Source of the DNA: an uncultured Microbacteriaceae bacterium
Lineage (GTDB): Bacteria > Actinomycetota > Actinomycetes > Actinomycetales > Microbacteriaceae
Assembly (NCBI GenBank): GCA_903859205.1
Contig: CAIOLM010000036.1
Span: 1 to 64,000, forward strand
Reading direction: 5' to 3'
Length of the DNA stretch: 64,000 nt
Positions 27,160 through 37,660 of this stretch are shown in pieces (the stretch's first letter is position 1; every line of letters begins with the position of its first letter). The notes under the pieces were generated by a model that searched no databases, was not told the DNA's origin, and was given only the letters and a program-made list of their open reading frames with translations. Both the position numbers and the translations under genes were made by a program.

Positions 27160-27996
27160 CTAGCGCTTCTTGCCGACGGTACGGCGACGAACGATGAGCT
27201 TGTCGCTTTCCTTGTTGGCGTGACGGGTGCGGCCTTCTTTCTGGCCCCAAGGCGAAACGGGGTGACGTCCACCGGAAGTCTTACCCTCACCACCACCGTG
27301 CGGGTGGTCGACCGGGTTCATGGCAACACCACGGACGGTCGGGCGAACGCCCTTCCAGCGCATGCGGCCAGCCTTACCCCAGTTGATGTTGGACTGCTCG
27401 GCGTTTCCGACCTCACCAATGGTGGCGCGGCAACGAGCATCCACGTTGCGGATCTCACCCGAGGGCAGACGAAGCTGCGCGTAGGGGCCATCTTTTGCAA
27501 CGAGACGAACCGAAGCACCGGCTGAACGAGCCATCTTGGCTCCTCCGCCCGGCTTGAGCTCGATCGCGTGAATCACGGTACCGGTGGGGATGTTGCGCAG
27601 CGGCAGGTTGTTGCCGGGCTTAATGTCAGCGCCGGGACCCGACTCGATAACATCGCCCTGGCTCAGCTTGTTGGGAGCCAAGATGTAGCGCTTGGTGCCA
27701 TCAACGAAGTGCAGCAGAGCAATACGAGCGGTGCGGTTGGGGTCGTACTCAATGTGAGCGACCTTGGCCAGCACGCCGTCTTTGTCGTTACGACGGAAGT
27801 CGATGACGCGGTACTGGCGCTTGTGGCCACCACCGATGTGACGGGTCGTGATGCGTCCCTGGTTGTTGCGTCCACCGGTCTTCGACAGCGGGCGAAGCAG
27901 AGACTTCTCCGGGGTCGAGCGGGTGATTTCCGCAAAGTCGGCAACCGACGAACCGCGGCGACCCGGGGTCGTGGGCTTGTACTTACGAATAGCCAT
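27160..27996 (-). CDS. rplB: 50S ribosomal protein L2
   Basis: 278-residue protein needed for peptidyl transferase assembly. [31 protein letters not shown]-type C-terminal loop with the important His. 15 bases before rpsS. Confidence 0.98.
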   Translation of the reverse strand: MAIRKYKPTTPGRRGSSVADFAEITRSTPEKSLLRPLSKTGGRNNQGRITTRHIGGGHKRQYRVIDFRRNDKDGVLAKVAHIEYDPNRTARIALLHFVDGTKRYILAPNKLSQGDVIESGPGADIKPGNNLPLRNIPTGTVIHAIELKPGGGAKMARSAGASVRLVAKDGPYAQLRLPSGEIRNVDARCRATIGEVGNAEQSNINWGKAGRMRWKGVRPTVRGVAMNPVDHPHGGGEGKTSGGRHPVSPWGQKEGRTRHANKESDKLIVRRRTVGKKR

Positions 27997-28021
27997 GATG
28001 TTCTCCTGTTATCCGTTCCTG

Positions 28022-28321
28022 CTAGCCGACCGACGTGAAGATGTCGATGGATCCGGACTTGAGCGTGACGATGGCGCGCTTGGTGTCCTTGCGCTTACCC
28101 ATGCCAGCCTTGTTGCGCAGGCTCTTGCCCTTGCGGTTGATGGTGTTGATCGAGGCAACCTGAACACCGAAGATCTTCTCGATAGCGAGCTTGATCTCGG
28201 TCTTGTTCGAGCGAGGGTCGACCAAGAAGGTGTACTTCCCTTCGTCGATCAATCCGTAGCTCTTCTCAGAAACAACGGGCGAGAAGATAACTTCGCGCGG
28301 GTCCTTGTTGAGTGAAGTCAT
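28022..28321 (-). CDS. rplW: 50S ribosomal protein L23
   Basis: 99-residue exit-tunnel protein, docking site for trigger factor and [23 protein letters not shown] and the [13 protein letters not shown] end. Three bases after rplD. Confidence 0.98.
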   Translation of the reverse strand: MTSLNKDPREVIFSPVVSEKSYGLIDEGKYTFLVDPRSNKTEIKLAIEKIFGVQVASINTINRKGKSLRNKAGMGKRKDTKRAIVTLKSGSIDIFTSVG

Positions 28322-28324
28322 GGG

Positions 28325-28975
28325 TTAGACCTCTTCCTTCTTGGCTGCCTTGCTGCCCACGAATGCGTCAAGCGCATCCTTGGTGAAGACAACGTCATCG
28401 CTCACGAGAACGTCGTAGGCGTTGAGCTGGTCAGCGTGCAGCACGTGCACGGTGGGGATGTTGCGGACGCTCTTCACGGTGACTGAGTCGTTACGACCAG
28501 CAACCACGAGAACGTGCTTGTGCTGTCCGATAACGTTCAGCAACTCAACAGCAACCTTGGTCGAGGGAGCCTCGGTGCCAAAAGCGCTGACGACGTGAAC
28601 CCGTCCGCCGCGTGCGCGGTCTGAGAGAGCACCGAGCAGAGCAGCGGCAATCATCTTCTTGGGGGTGCGCTGTGCGTAGGAACGGGGCACGGGACCGTGC
28701 ACGATTCCACCACCGGTCATCTGAGGAGCACGGATCGAACCCTGACGAGCACGACCAGTTCCCTTCTGCTTGAACGGCTTGCGACCAGCACCGGAAACCT
28801 CACCGCGGGTCTTCGTCTTGTGCGTACCCTGACGAGCAGCGGCAAGCTGTGCGACGACAACCTGGTGGATGAGTGGAACGTTGACGTCAACGTCGAACAG
28901 GTTTGCAGGAAGCTCGGCAGTGCCGGCCTTCTTGCCCTTGAGGTCGAGAACGTCGACCGTGGTTGCGGTAGCCAT
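28325..28975 (-). CDS. rplD: 50S ribosomal protein L4
   Basis: 216-residue protein whose loop lines the tunnel; in many bacteria it represses the S10 operon. [21 protein letters not shown] and GSIRAPQ motifs present, C-terminus runs acidic-basic (KAAKKEEV). Three bases after rplC. Confidence 0.98.
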   Translation of the reverse strand: MATATTVDVLDLKGKKAGTAELPANLFDVDVNVPLIHQVVVAQLAAARQGTHKTKTRGEVSGAGRKPFKQKGTGRARQGSIRAPQMTGGGIVHGPVPRSYAQRTPKKMIAAALLGALSDRARGGRVHVVSAFGTEAPSTKVAVELLNVIGQHKHVLVVAGRNDSVTVKSVRNIPTVHVLHADQLNAYDVLVSDDVVFTKDALDAFVGSKAAKKEEV

Positions 28976-28978
28976 GGA

Positions 28979-29635
28979 CTACGCCCCCTTTACTGCGTTG
29001 CGAACGAATACGAGACGGCCGCGAGCGCCGGGGACGGCACCCTTGACCAGGATGAGACCCTTTTCGGCGTCGACCGAGTGAACCTTGAGGTTCAGAGCAG
29101 TTACGCGGTCGCCACCCATACGGCCAGCCATCTTCATTCCCTTGAACACGCGGCTCGGGGTCGAAGAAGCACCGATCGAACCGGGCTTGCGGTGGTTACG
29201 GTGAGCACCGTGCGATGCCGAAACACCGTGGAATCCGTGGCGCTTCATAACACCAGCAAAACCCTTACCCTTGCTGGTGCCCACGACGTCGACCTTCTGG
29301 CCGGCCTCGAACGTGGCCTCAACGGTGAGCTCCTGGCCCACGGTGTAGGAGTCTGCGTCTGCGGTGCGAACCTCGGTGACGTGACGGCGAGGAGTAACAC
29401 CAGCAGCGGTGAAGTGACCGGTAGCCGGCTTGTTCACCTTGCGGGGGTCAATCGCGCCTGCGGCGATCTGAACGGCGGTGTAGCCGTCCTTCTCAACGGA
29501 ACGCAGCTGCGTTACAACGTTGGGAGAAATCTCGATGACGGTAACGGGTACGAGCTTGTTGTTCTCGTCCCATACCTGAGTCATGCCCAGCTTGGTGCCA
29601 AGCAGACCCTTGACGGTCTTATTGTGCGTGGTCAT
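28979..29635 (-). CDS. rplC: 50S ribosomal protein L3
   Basis: 218-residue protein reaching toward the peptidyl transferase centre. [14 protein letters not shown] start, [17 protein letters not shown] and [14 protein letters not shown]. Eight bases after rpsJ. Confidence 0.98.
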   Translation of the reverse strand: MTTHNKTVKGLLGTKLGMTQVWDENNKLVPVTVIEISPNVVTQLRSVEKDGYTAVQIAAGAIDPRKVNKPATGHFTAAGVTPRRHVTEVRTADADSYTVGQELTVEATFEAGQKVDVVGTSKGKGFAGVMKRHGFHGVSASHGAHRNHRKPGSIGASSTPSRVFKGMKMAGRMGGDRVTALNLKVHSVDAEKGLILVKGAVPGARGRLVFVRNAVKGA

Positions 29636-29643
29636 GGCTGTCC

Positions 29644-29952
29644 TTAGAGCTTGATCTCGATGTTGACATCGGCCGGAAGGTCAAGACGCATGAGCGAGTC
29701 GACAGCCTTGGGCGTGGGATCGATGATGTCGATCAAACGCTTGTGGGTGCGCATCTCAAAGTGCTCGCGGCTGTCCTTGTACTTGTGCGGAGAGCGGATC
29801 ACACAGACCACGTTCTTCTCCGTCGGAAGCGGCACCGGACCAACGACCGTGGCACCCGCGCGGGTAACCGTGTCGACAATCTTGCGTGCCGAAGTGTCGA
29901 TGACCTCGTGGTCGTACGACTTAAGTCGAATGCGGATTTTTTGTCCCGCCAT
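29644..29952 (-). CDS. rpsJ: 30S ribosomal protein S10
   Basis: 102-residue protein, also NusE in antitermination. [19 protein letters not shown] and [12 protein letters not shown]. First gene of the S10 operon. GAGAGAG upstream of the ATG serves as ribosome site. tuf, often its upstream neighbour, is 2.6 kb away. Confidence 0.98.
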   Translation of the reverse strand: MAGQKIRIRLKSYDHEVIDTSARKIVDTVTRAGATVVGPVPLPTEKNVVCVIRSPHKYKDSREHFEMRTHKRLIDIIDPTPKAVDSLMRLDLPADVNIEIKL

Positions 29953-30058
29953 GTCTGACTCTCTCTCTTCGTTAGTGCGTCTTACGGGCTTCCGACCGCA
30001 TTGGACGCGAGTGCTCGATCAGCTTTCGCTTTTCGAAATGTGCACCACTGTTTTGATG

Positions 30059-30087
30059 TCAATATCCGTGGATCTTCGCCTGCCCAA
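30059..30087 (-). promoter_or_regulatory. weak candidate promoter of the S10 operon
   Basis: TTGGGC (30087-30082), 17-base spacer, TATTGA (30064-30059). Only partial matches to vegetative consensus. A leader of about 100 bases would result. Confidence 0.3.
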
Positions 30088-30250
30088 ACCACACACCGCA
30101 CATGCGGATGCAATCTCGGCAGACGCGACCACCGGAAGTCGGAACGCTGCACGCGCACGCGCGGCAAGTCTCAGGCGAGACTCAGCAGTGAGTATCCGAC
30201 TGTGCTGTCTGCCCGCGGCCTAACGAATTCCGAAGATATCGGTCGTTATG

Positions 30251-30265
30251 CACTGCCTGGCAGTG
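30251..30265. promoter_or_regulatory. 7-1-7 palindrome in the rpsJ-gmd gap
   Basis: CACTGCC-T-GGCAGTG, perfect. Operator-like size; which gene it would serve is unclear as it lies about 200 bases from gmd and 300 from rpsJ. Confidence 0.35.
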
Positions 30266-30459
30266 ATTCACGCAAAGCGCAAAATTTACAACTTGCCAAG
30301 TCTGCCACACGGTATTGACTTCATGCAACCCGGGCGTGTCGCAACAAATTTCTCGTCATCCGGTGGCGAGCGAAGAGTCTCATCGTCAATCGACCCTTCG
30401 GGGGCCACAAGCGCAGGAAAAGCTGACACGATGTTGGACTTGGTAGGATAAGCAGTGGA

Positions 30460-31497
30460 GTGCTAGAGGGCGTCGAAGCACCCGAGACCTCAAACGAATG
30501 GAACCTCGTGACCCCGAAAAACGTGCTGGTCACTGGCATCACAGGACAAGACGGCGGACACCTCGCGGAGCAACTGATAGCTCGCGGAGACCGGGTTTTC
30601 GGGTTGGTCCGAGGACAGCACAACCCTCGCAGGCAACTTCTCGAGCTTGAGTTTCCCGGCGTTACGGTCGTCGAAGGCGACCTCACCGACCCGTCGTCAC
30701 TGATTCGTGCCGTAGAGATTGCCGACCCCGACGAGATTTACAACCTCGGTGCTGTGAGCCACGTCGGTTATTCATTCAAGAATCCCGCGCTGACCGAAGA
30801 GGTTTCCGGTAAGGGAGTACTGAATTTCCTCGAGGCCGTTCGACTCACGGGGCGGACAGAGAAAACGCGTTTTTACCAAGCTTCAACGAGCGAGATGTTC
30901 GGTGGGTTGGATTACAACCGTCCGGGTGACGGTTACGACGAGGATTCACTTTTTCACCCGCGCAGTCCCTACGGTGTCGCGAAACTTTACGGACACTGGA
31001 TTGCCAGAAACTATCGGGAGAGCTACGGCATGTTCGTGTCCTGCGGAATTCTCTTCAACCATGAGGGTGAGCGTCGCGGTTACGAATTTGTGACCCGAAA
31101 AATTTCTCATGCTGTCGCTCGCATCAGTCTGGGACTCCAGGACAAGCTCCTTCTCGGGGATCTCTGGCCCAAACGGGACTGGGGTTACGCGGGTGACTAC
31201 GTCGATGGCATGTGGAAGATGTTGCAGCACGACGAGCCCGACGATTTTGTCTTGGCCTCAGGCGAAACTCACTCCGTCGAAGATTTTGTCCGGCAGGCAT
31301 TTGCACTTGTCGGTATCGAAAACTGGAGAGATTTCGTCGAACAAGACCCCGCCATGATTCGACCCGCCGAAGTGGACATTCTTCTGGGGAACCCCGCCAA
31401 GGCAGAGGAAACGCTCAAGTGGGAGCGCAAAGTCAATTTTGAAGGCCTCATCAAGCGAATGGTCGACCACGACCTCGCTCTGGAATCGTCCAGATAA
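30460..31497 (+). CDS. gmd: GDP-mannose 4,6-dehydratase
   Basis: NADP-dependent extended SDR enzyme turning GDP-mannose into GDP-4-keto-6-deoxymannose, precursor of GDP-fucose, rhamnose or perosamine for surface glycans. Rossmann motif GITGQDG (26-32), catalytic STSE (142-145) and Y171/K175 in SPYGVAK, and the family block ILFNHEG. Residues are numbered from GTG 30460; a GTG at 30508 would give 329 residues and begins closer to the usual N-terminus. Both lack a strong ribosome site. Plus-strand single gene among minus-strand ribosomal operons, with no sugar epimerase or glycosyltransferase beside it, so acquisition or relocation is likely. Confidence 0.92.
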   Translation: MLEGVEAPETSNEWNLVTPKNVLVTGITGQDGGHLAEQLIARGDRVFGLVRGQHNPRRQLLELEFPGVTVVEGDLTDPSSLIRAVEIADPDEIYNLGAVSHVGYSFKNPALTEEVSGKGVLNFLEAVRLTGRTEKTRFYQASTSEMFGGLDYNRPGDGYDEDSLFHPRSPYGVAKLYGHWIARNYRESYGMFVSCGILFNHEGERRGYEFVTRKISHAVARISLGLQDKLLLGDLWPKRDWGYAGDYVDGMWKMLQHDEPDDFVLASGETHSVEDFVRQAFALVGIENWRDFVEQDPAMIRPAEVDILLGNPAKAEETLKWERKVNFEGLIKRMVDHDLALESSR

Positions 31498-31558
31498 CCA
31501 CTCCCGAGCAGGCTAGCGGGTCGCGCAATTCCGATCGCTTCTCGGCATGTCGCGAATA

Positions 31559-32461
31559 CTATTTGACCGTTCCGCTGATCTTGGCAATGGGCTTCAGAAC
31601 GCTGGGTTTGGCCGCGACCCAGCCAAGCACCATGACGAGTACCGAGAAGACGAACACTCCTAAGCCCACCATCGACGAGGGTTCACCGGCTACCTCTGGC
31701 TGCGCGGCGTACATGGCGTTGAGGTTGCGCAGAGCACCGGTGAGGAACACGAGGATGACGTGCTGCGCCACGAACACGAGGAATACGACGAGCAGAAAGT
31801 TGTGCATCCAGCGAATGGGTCGCTCAGGAAGTGCGCGGTTTATGCGCGCCTTGAGCGGCCAACGCGGCGAGAGGCGAGCGCCGGTGAGCACGGCAAGCGG
31901 CGAAATGATGAACACGATTGCGAAGTAGGCCAAGACCTGAAGCGCGTTATATGCGACCCAGGGGTTCTCGGTGGGCCAGTTCAGGCTCGCGTACTGCAGT
32001 GCGACCGAGACGGCGTTGGGAAAGACATCCCAGTTCGTTGGCACAATGCGCATCCACTGACCAGTGACAAACAACAGGATGATGAACACGACGCCATTGA
32101 CCAACCAGAGCACATCAAGGCTGACGTGGAACCAGACGTTGAGGCCCACTCGCCGGGGAGCCTCACCGAACCATCCTCGTCGGGGCGTCCAGAATGCGGC
32201 CGGGCGTTTCTTGGATCGAATATCGAGACCGGTACGAATAATGAGCAGCACGAAGAACGCGTTCAGGAAGTGCTGCCAGCCCAGCCATGCGGGAATCCCG
32301 ACGGGCGCATCCGGCAACTGGGTTGGCGTGCCCGGGTAAGTCGCGATGAATGATTGCACGGCCGGGAACGTGCGCAGCCAGATTCCGAACTCGACGATGA
32401 CGAACAACGCGGCCAGAGCAATAACGGCGCCCCAGAGCCATGGTCGAAGTCGCGAATTCAC
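31559..32461 (-). CDS. membrane cytochrome b (b561 / formate-dehydrogenase gamma-like)
   Basis: 300 residues with about five to six spans. Four histidines sit in span-like positions suitable for binding two haem b groups: H64 (GWQHF), H112 (NVWFHV), H220 (RWMHN) and H234 (VAQHV). Such proteins carry electrons between the quinone pool and a soluble or periplasmic oxidoreductase; the partner is not encoded here. GTG start at 32461; TAGATT lies exactly 6 bases before it, suggesting a leaderless transcript. It lies between gmd and tuf. The name cytochrome b/b6-domain protein is safest. Confidence 0.75.
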   Translation of the reverse strand: MNSRLRPWLWGAVIALAALFVIVEFGIWLRTFPAVQSFIATYPGTPTQLPDAPVGIPAWLGWQHFLNAFFVLLIIRTGLDIRSKKRPAAFWTPRRGWFGEAPRRVGLNVWFHVSLDVLWLVNGVVFIILLFVTGQWMRIVPTNWDVFPNAVSVALQYASLNWPTENPWVAYNALQVLAYFAIVFIISPLAVLTGARLSPRWPLKARINRALPERPIRWMHNFLLVVFLVFVAQHVILVFLTGALRNLNAMYAAQPEVAGEPSSMVGLGVFVFSVLVMVLGWVAAKPSVLKPIAKISGTVK

Positions 32462-32467
32462 TCCCTA

Positions 32468-32473
32468 AATCTA
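32468..32473 (-). promoter_or_regulatory. candidate -10 element for leaderless cytochrome b gene
   Basis: TAGATT, six bases (TAGGGA), GTG. Located after the tuf terminator region, consistent with an independent transcription unit. Confidence 0.55.
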
Positions 32474-32510
32474 CCGGTCGCGCAAACGTCAGTGATTCAA
32501 GGCACAAGAA

Positions 32511-32538
32511 AAGGGGCCGGGCAAAAGCCCGACCCCTT
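32511..32538 (-). terminator. terminator of tuf
   Basis: In minus-strand RNA AAGGGGUCGGGC, loop UUUU, GCCCGGCCCCUU (one U-G pair) followed by UUUUCUU. Classic rho-independent terminator 16 bases after the tuf stop. Confidence 0.88.
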
Positions 32539-32554
32539 CATGAAGTAACCGAAA

Positions 32555-33748
<1,194 letters not shown>

Positions 33749-33770
33749 AGGGTCCTCCTAGGACATTCGA

Positions 33771-33796
33771 GTAGATGCCGAAACTTCGGCGCCTAC
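33771..33796 (-). other. hairpin in the fusA-tuf gap
   Basis: GCCGAA/TTCGGC stem with a 2-base loop, extended by GTAG/CTAC beyond a small internal loop. It sits before the tuf ribosome site; possible attenuator or RNA processing site. Confidence 0.5.
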
Positions 33797-33835
33797 AGGG
33801 TTTGATTTATTTTACTGGACTCACAATGAGCGAAA

Positions 33836-35953
33836 TTACTCGCCCTTGTTCTTCTGGACGATCTCGTCGGCGACAGCCTTCGGGACCTCGGCGTAGCTGT
33901 CGAAAGTCATCGAGTACACCGCGCGACCTGAGGTCTTCGACCGCAGATCACCGACGTATCCGAACATTTCCGACAGCGGCACCAGGGCGCGAACAACCTT
34001 CACACCCGTTGCATCTTCCATGGACTGGATCTGTCCACGGCGAGAGTTGAGGTCACCGATAACGTCACCCATGTACTCCTCGGGAGTACGAACTTCAACA
34101 GCCATGAGTGGCTCGAGAAGTACGGGGTCAGCCTTTCGGGCCGCCTCCTTGAAGGCCATAGAGCCTGCAAGCTTGAACGCCATTTCTGACGAGTCGACGT
34201 CGTGGTAGGCGCCATCCAGAAGGATGCCCTTGACGCCCACCATCGGGTAGCCGGCGAGAACACCAACAGCCATGGCTGCCTGGAATCCTGCGTCTACCGA
34301 CGGAATGTATTCACGGGGGATGCGACCACCTGTGACCTTGTTGTCGAATTCGTAGATCTTGTCGGGAGTGACTTCCATCGGCTCCAGCGAGATCTGAACC
34401 TTAGCGAACTGACCCGAACCACCGGTCTGCTTCTTGTGGGTGTAGTCGTGCTTGTCTACAACGCGACGAATCGTCTCGCGGTAGGCAACCTGCGGCTTAC
34501 CCACGTTGGCCTCAACGTTGAACTCGCGACGCATACGGTCAACGAGGATGTCGAGGTGAAGCTCACCCATGCCGGAGATAACGGTCTGGCCGGTCTCCTG
34601 GTCTTGCTCCACGCGGAACGTGGGGTCTTCTTCAGCAAGCTTCTGGATAGCAGTACCGAGCTTCTCCTGGTCGGCCTTGGTCTTCGGCTCAATAGCAACC
34701 GAGATCACGGGCTCCGGGAAGGTCATCGACTCGAGAACGACAGGGCTGTCGAGGTCGCACAGGGTGTCACCCGTGGTCGTGTCTTTGAGGCCAATCACAG
34801 CGTAGATGTGACCGGCGGTCATGTTCTCGACCGGGTTCTCTTTGTTGGCGTGCATCTGGAAGATTTTTCCGATGCGCTCCTTCTTACCCTTGGTGGCGTT
34901 CGAAACCTGAGCACCCGAGTCAGCAGAACCGGAGTACACGCGAACGTAGGTCAGACGACCGAAGAACGGGTGAACAGCGATCTTGAAGGCAAGAGCAGCG
35001 AATGGGTCGGTCGAAACCGGGTGACGCTCGATGATCTTCTCTTCGTCGCGCACGTCGTGACCCTGAGTTGCAGGAACGTCGAGCGGGCTGGGGAGGTAGT
35101 CAACGACAGCGTCAAGCATGGGCTGAACACCGCGGTTCTTGAATGCCGAACCACAGAGAACCGGGTAGATCTCGCTGGCGATGGTCATCTTGCGGATGGC
35201 CTTCTTGATGTCAGCAACGCTGAAGTCAACGTCACCTTCCATGTAGCGCTCGAGGAGAGCGTCGTCAGCCTCGGCTACAGCCTCGATGAGCTTGGCACGG
35301 TACTCGTTGGCCTTGTCGACGAGGTCGGCAGGGATCTCTTCGATCTCGTACTTGGCGCCCATCTCAACGTCACCCTTGGAGTCTCCACGCCAGGTCAGTG
35401 CACGCATCTCGACGATGTCGACAACGCCTTCGAAGGTGTTCTCGAAACCGATCGGAATCTGAATGACCAGCGGGCGAGCGCCGAGGCGGTTAATGATGGT
35501 GTCTACGGTGAAGTAGAAGTCAGCACCCAGCTTGTCCATCTTGTTGACGAAACAAATGCGGGGAACGTCGTACTTGTCAGCCTGACGCCACACGGTCTCC
35601 GACTGGGGCTCAACACCCTCTTTACCGTCGAACACAGCAACAGCACCGTCGAGAACGCGGAGCGAACGCTCCACCTCCACGGTGAAGTCAACGTGACCGG
35701 GGGTGTCGATGATGTTGATCTGGTTCTTGTTCCAGAAACAGGTGGTAGCAGCAGAGGTGATAGTGATTCCACGCTCTTGCTCCTGAGCCATCCAGTCCAT
35801 GGTGGCCGCACCATCGTGAACCTCACCGATCTTGTGCGTGATACCTGTGTAGAACAGGATTCGCTCAGTCGTGGTGGTCTTTCCAGCATCAATGTGAGCC
35901 ATGATGCCGATGTTGCGGACCTTGTTCAGGTCAGTGAGCACGTCTTGTGCCAC
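33836..35953 (-). CDS. fusA: elongation factor G
   Basis: Translocation GTPase. G1 [10 protein letters not shown] (19-28), G3 DTPGHVDF, G4 NKMD, then domains II-V with the [15 protein letters not shown] block. 705 residues, normal. GTG start at 35953 with GGAGG upstream. Standard str order rpsL-rpsG-fusA-tuf. Confidence 0.99.
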   Translation of the reverse strand: MAQDVLTDLNKVRNIGIMAHIDAGKTTTTERILFYTGITHKIGEVHDGAATMDWMAQEQERGITITSAATTCFWNKNQINIIDTPGHVDFTVEVERSLRVLDGAVAVFDGKEGVEPQSETVWRQADKYDVPRICFVNKMDKLGADFYFTVDTIINRLGARPLVIQIPIGFENTFEGVVDIVEMRALTWRGDSKGDVEMGAKYEIEEIPADLVDKANEYRAKLIEAVAEADDALLERYMEGDVDFSVADIKKAIRKMTIASEIYPVLCGSAFKNRGVQPMLDAVVDYLPSPLDVPATQGHDVRDEEKIIERHPVSTDPFAALAFKIAVHPFFGRLTYVRVYSGSADSGAQVSNATKGKKERIGKIFQMHANKENPVENMTAGHIYAVIGLKDTTTGDTLCDLDSPVVLESMTFPEPVISVAIEPKTKADQEKLGTAIQKLAEEDPTFRVEQDQETGQTVISGMGELHLDILVDRMRREFNVEANVGKPQVAYRETIRRVVDKHDYTHKKQTGGSGQFAKVQISLEPMEVTPDKIYEFDNKVTGGRIPREYIPSVDAGFQAAMAVGVLAGYPMVGVKGILLDGAYHDVDSSEMAFKLAGSMAFKEAARKADPVLLEPLMAVEVRTPEEYMGDVIGDLNSRRGQIQSMEDATGVKVVRALVPLSEMFGYVGDLRSKTSGRAVYSMTFDSYAEVPKAVADEIVQKNKGE

Positions 35954-35998
35954 AGGATTCCTCCGAAATTAGTAACGAGTAATAAAGGCTGTTGCCGA

Positions 35999-36469
35999 CT
36001 ACCAGCGGTAGTGAGCGAAGGCCTTGTTCGACTCGGCCATCTTGTGGGTGTCTTCACGACGCTTAACAGCAGCGCCCAGACCGTTCGAAGCATCCAGAAT
36101 TTCGTTCATGAGGCGCTCGGTCATGGTCTTTTCGCGGCGTGCCTTGGCGTAGCTGGTGAGCCAGCGAAGAGCAAGCGTGTTGGCGCGGTGAGGCTTGACC
36201 TCAACGGGCACCTGGTAGGTCGAACCACCAACGCGGCGCGAACGAACCTCAAGGGTCGGACGCACGTTGTCGAGGGCCTTCTTCAGGGTTGCGACAGCGT
36301 CTCCGCCAGTCTTGGCGTTGACACCCTCGAGTGCACCGTAAACGATGCGCTCGGCGAGACCCTTCTTACCGTCAAGGAGGATCTTGTTAACAAGCTGCGT
36401 CACGATAGGAGCGCCGTACACCGGGTCGGCGACGACGGGACGCTTCGGGGCTGGACCCTTACGTGGCAT
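35999..36469 (-). CDS. rpsG: 30S ribosomal protein S7
   Basis: 156-residue head-assembly protein, 16S binder and in E. coli the str-operon repressor. [11 protein letters not shown] start, [11 protein letters not shown] and the C-terminal AFAHYRW. Start overlaps the rpsL stop (TAATG). Confidence 0.98.
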   Translation of the reverse strand: MPRKGPAPKRPVVADPVYGAPIVTQLVNKILLDGKKGLAERIVYGALEGVNAKTGGDAVATLKKALDNVRPTLEVRSRRVGGSTYQVPVEVKPHRANTLALRWLTSYAKARREKTMTERLMNEILDASNGLGAAVKRREDTHKMAESNKAFAHYRW

Positions 36470-36843
36470 TACTTCTTCTCCATCTTCGCTCCGTAGCGGC
36501 TACGAGCCTGCTTACGGTTCTTTACGGCCTGGGTGTCAAGAGCACCACGAACAATCTTGTAGCGCACACCGGGGAGGTCCTTCACACGACCACCACGAAC
36601 GAGCACCATCGAGTGCTCCTGGAGGTTGTGGCCTTCACCGGGAATGTAGGCAGTTACCTCGGTGCCGTTGCTGAGCTTGACACGAGCGACCTTACGCAGA
36701 GCCGAGTTCGGCTTCTTGGGGGTGGTGGTGTACACACGGGTGCATACGCCACGCTGCTGCGGGTTCGACTTGAGGGCGGGTGCCTTGGTCTTGGTGACCT
36801 TGGGCGAACGTCCCTTGCGAACCAACTGGTTAATAGTTGGCAC
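36469..36843 (-). CDS. rpsL: 30S ribosomal protein S12
   Basis: 124-residue decoding-centre protein. [16 protein letters not shown] and [12 protein letters not shown] are the streptomycin-sensitive sequence (both lysines that mutate to resistance are wild type). GTG start at 36843. First gene of the str operon, with a structured leader. Confidence 0.98.
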   Translation of the reverse strand: MPTINQLVRKGRSPKVTKTKAPALKSNPQQRGVCTRVYTTTPKKPNSALRKVARVKLSNGTEVTAYIPGEGHNLQEHSMVLVRGGRVKDLPGVRYKIVRGALDTQAVKNRKQARSRYGAKMEKK

Positions 36844-36878
36844 TGGTTCTCCTTGTTATGTGCTGCACGGTGACAGCC

Positions 36879-36977
36879 GCTCGACCTTCGAGCAGATGAC
36901 CAATCAGATTGCCTCGAACGAGGAACCCTTCGCGATCGGTATGCCGTGGGGGTCACTTCGCGAAGAAGTATTGACCC
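36879..36977 (-). ncRNA. structured leader of the str operon (three hairpins)
   Basis: GCTCGA-CCT-TCGAGC (36879-36893; 6-bp stem), CCTCG-AA-CGAGG (36912-36923), and a larger hairpin 36950-36977 with GGGUC/GACCC and ACUUC/GAAGU stems around UUCGC with a 3-base bulge. Candidate autoregulatory leader. The remaining part of the 249-base gap to 37093 shows no gene. Confidence 0.45.
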
Positions 36978-37092
36978 ATACGCGGTGTTCTACGTGGTTT
37001 CTTCACATCAATTCCGAAGGCATGACACGATGACGCCACAAAGCGCACCAAGAGTCGAGTTTAGCCCGGGATTTGACCCGCGTGCAAACCGA

Positions 37093-37575
37093 CTAGTCCT
37101 CCGGCTGGGCGAACTGCTTGGTTTGCGCATTGCGCGCCTGCCAGCGCAAAGTGCCAACGTGCGACAGCGACGCGATTCCTGCGGCGACTGTGACGAGCCA
37201 GGTAGCTGGCGCGCGCAAGAGATTAACCAGGCTTGCAATGGTTGATTGCGCACCCGCGGCGTCGAAAATCAGCGCAAAAACAGCGTAAAAGACCGCAAAG
37301 CCGACCAGCCCGGATGCCGCACCGACGAGAATCGGGGCCCACCGAAGCCTGTTGTCCCGGCGTAATCCCTGGCGAATCGAGACCAGCACCCAGATCGCCG
37401 CTGTCGCGATCAGGGCCGCCACACCGGCGCCCTGAATCAGCGGCGCAAAGGGATTGTCGCTGTCGAGCAGGACGGCGAGCATCCCCAGTCCCATGATTGC
37501 AACGGCCCCAAAAGCTGCGGCAAACAAGAACGCCGTGCCGACGATGAAGCCGGTGGCGGGAATCTTGTCGTTCAT
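37093..37575 (-). CDS. small membrane protein of unknown function
   Basis: 160 residues, four candidate spans (about 10-32, 46-66, 79-105, 118-140) separated by short loops, with a polar C-terminal tail. No motif recognised. ATG at 37575 (MNDKIPATGF) is chosen over an upstream in-frame TTG because GGATGAG lies just before it. It lies between the rpoC terminator and the str leader, transcribed with neither clearly. Confidence 0.7.
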   Translation of the reverse strand: MNDKIPATGFIVGTAFLFAAAFGAVAIMGLGMLAVLLDSDNPFAPLIQGAGVAALIATAAIWVLVSIRQGLRRDNRLRWAPILVGAASGLVGFAVFYAVFALIFDAAGAQSTIASLVNLLRAPATWLVTVAAGIASLSHVGTLRWQARNAQTKQFAQPED

Positions 37576-37614
37576 GGACTCATCCAACCACGGTTGCGCG
37601 GTGCGCGACCAACG

Positions 37615-37646
37615 CGAAAGGCCCCACCCGAAGGTGAGGCCTTTCG
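37615..37646 (-). terminator. terminator of rpoBC
   Basis: In minus-strand RNA CGAAAGGCC then CACC-UUCG-GGUG and GGCCUUUCG, with a U-G pair in the middle: a 14-pair stem with a stable UUCG tetraloop, 15 bases after the rpoC stop. No long U-run follows. Confidence 0.8.
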
Positions 37647-37660
37647 AAGCAGTCGAATGA

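Larger units (their letters stand above)
29953..30459. other. 507-base gene-free stretch between rpsJ and gmd
   Basis: No convincing reading frame. On the minus side it must hold the S10 operon promoter: TTGGGC and TATTGA with a 17-base spacer (30087-30059) is the best, still weak, candidate. It also holds a 7-1-7 palindrome CACTGCC-T-GGCAGTG (30251-30265) and, near the right end, TAGGAT (30444-30449), a possible -10 for gmd. The middle is AT-richer than the flanks. Confidence 0.6.

Noticed and set aside
29982-30167. 61-codon minus-strand frame before rpsJ
   Set aside because: Arg/Trp-rich composition, no ribosome site; it lies in the S10 leader/promoter zone.
31498-31558. Terminator after gmd
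   Set aside because: Only short imperfect GC arms; no convincing stem or U-run.
34202-36496. Plus-strand open frame of 764 codons opposite fusA and rpsG
   Set aside because: Antisense to strongly conserved genes; no family features; typical reverse-frame shadow in GC-rich coding DNA.
37041-37075. Promoter for the str operon (TTTGCA with TAAACT)
   Set aside because: Spacer of 19 bases and weak hexamers; not better than chance.
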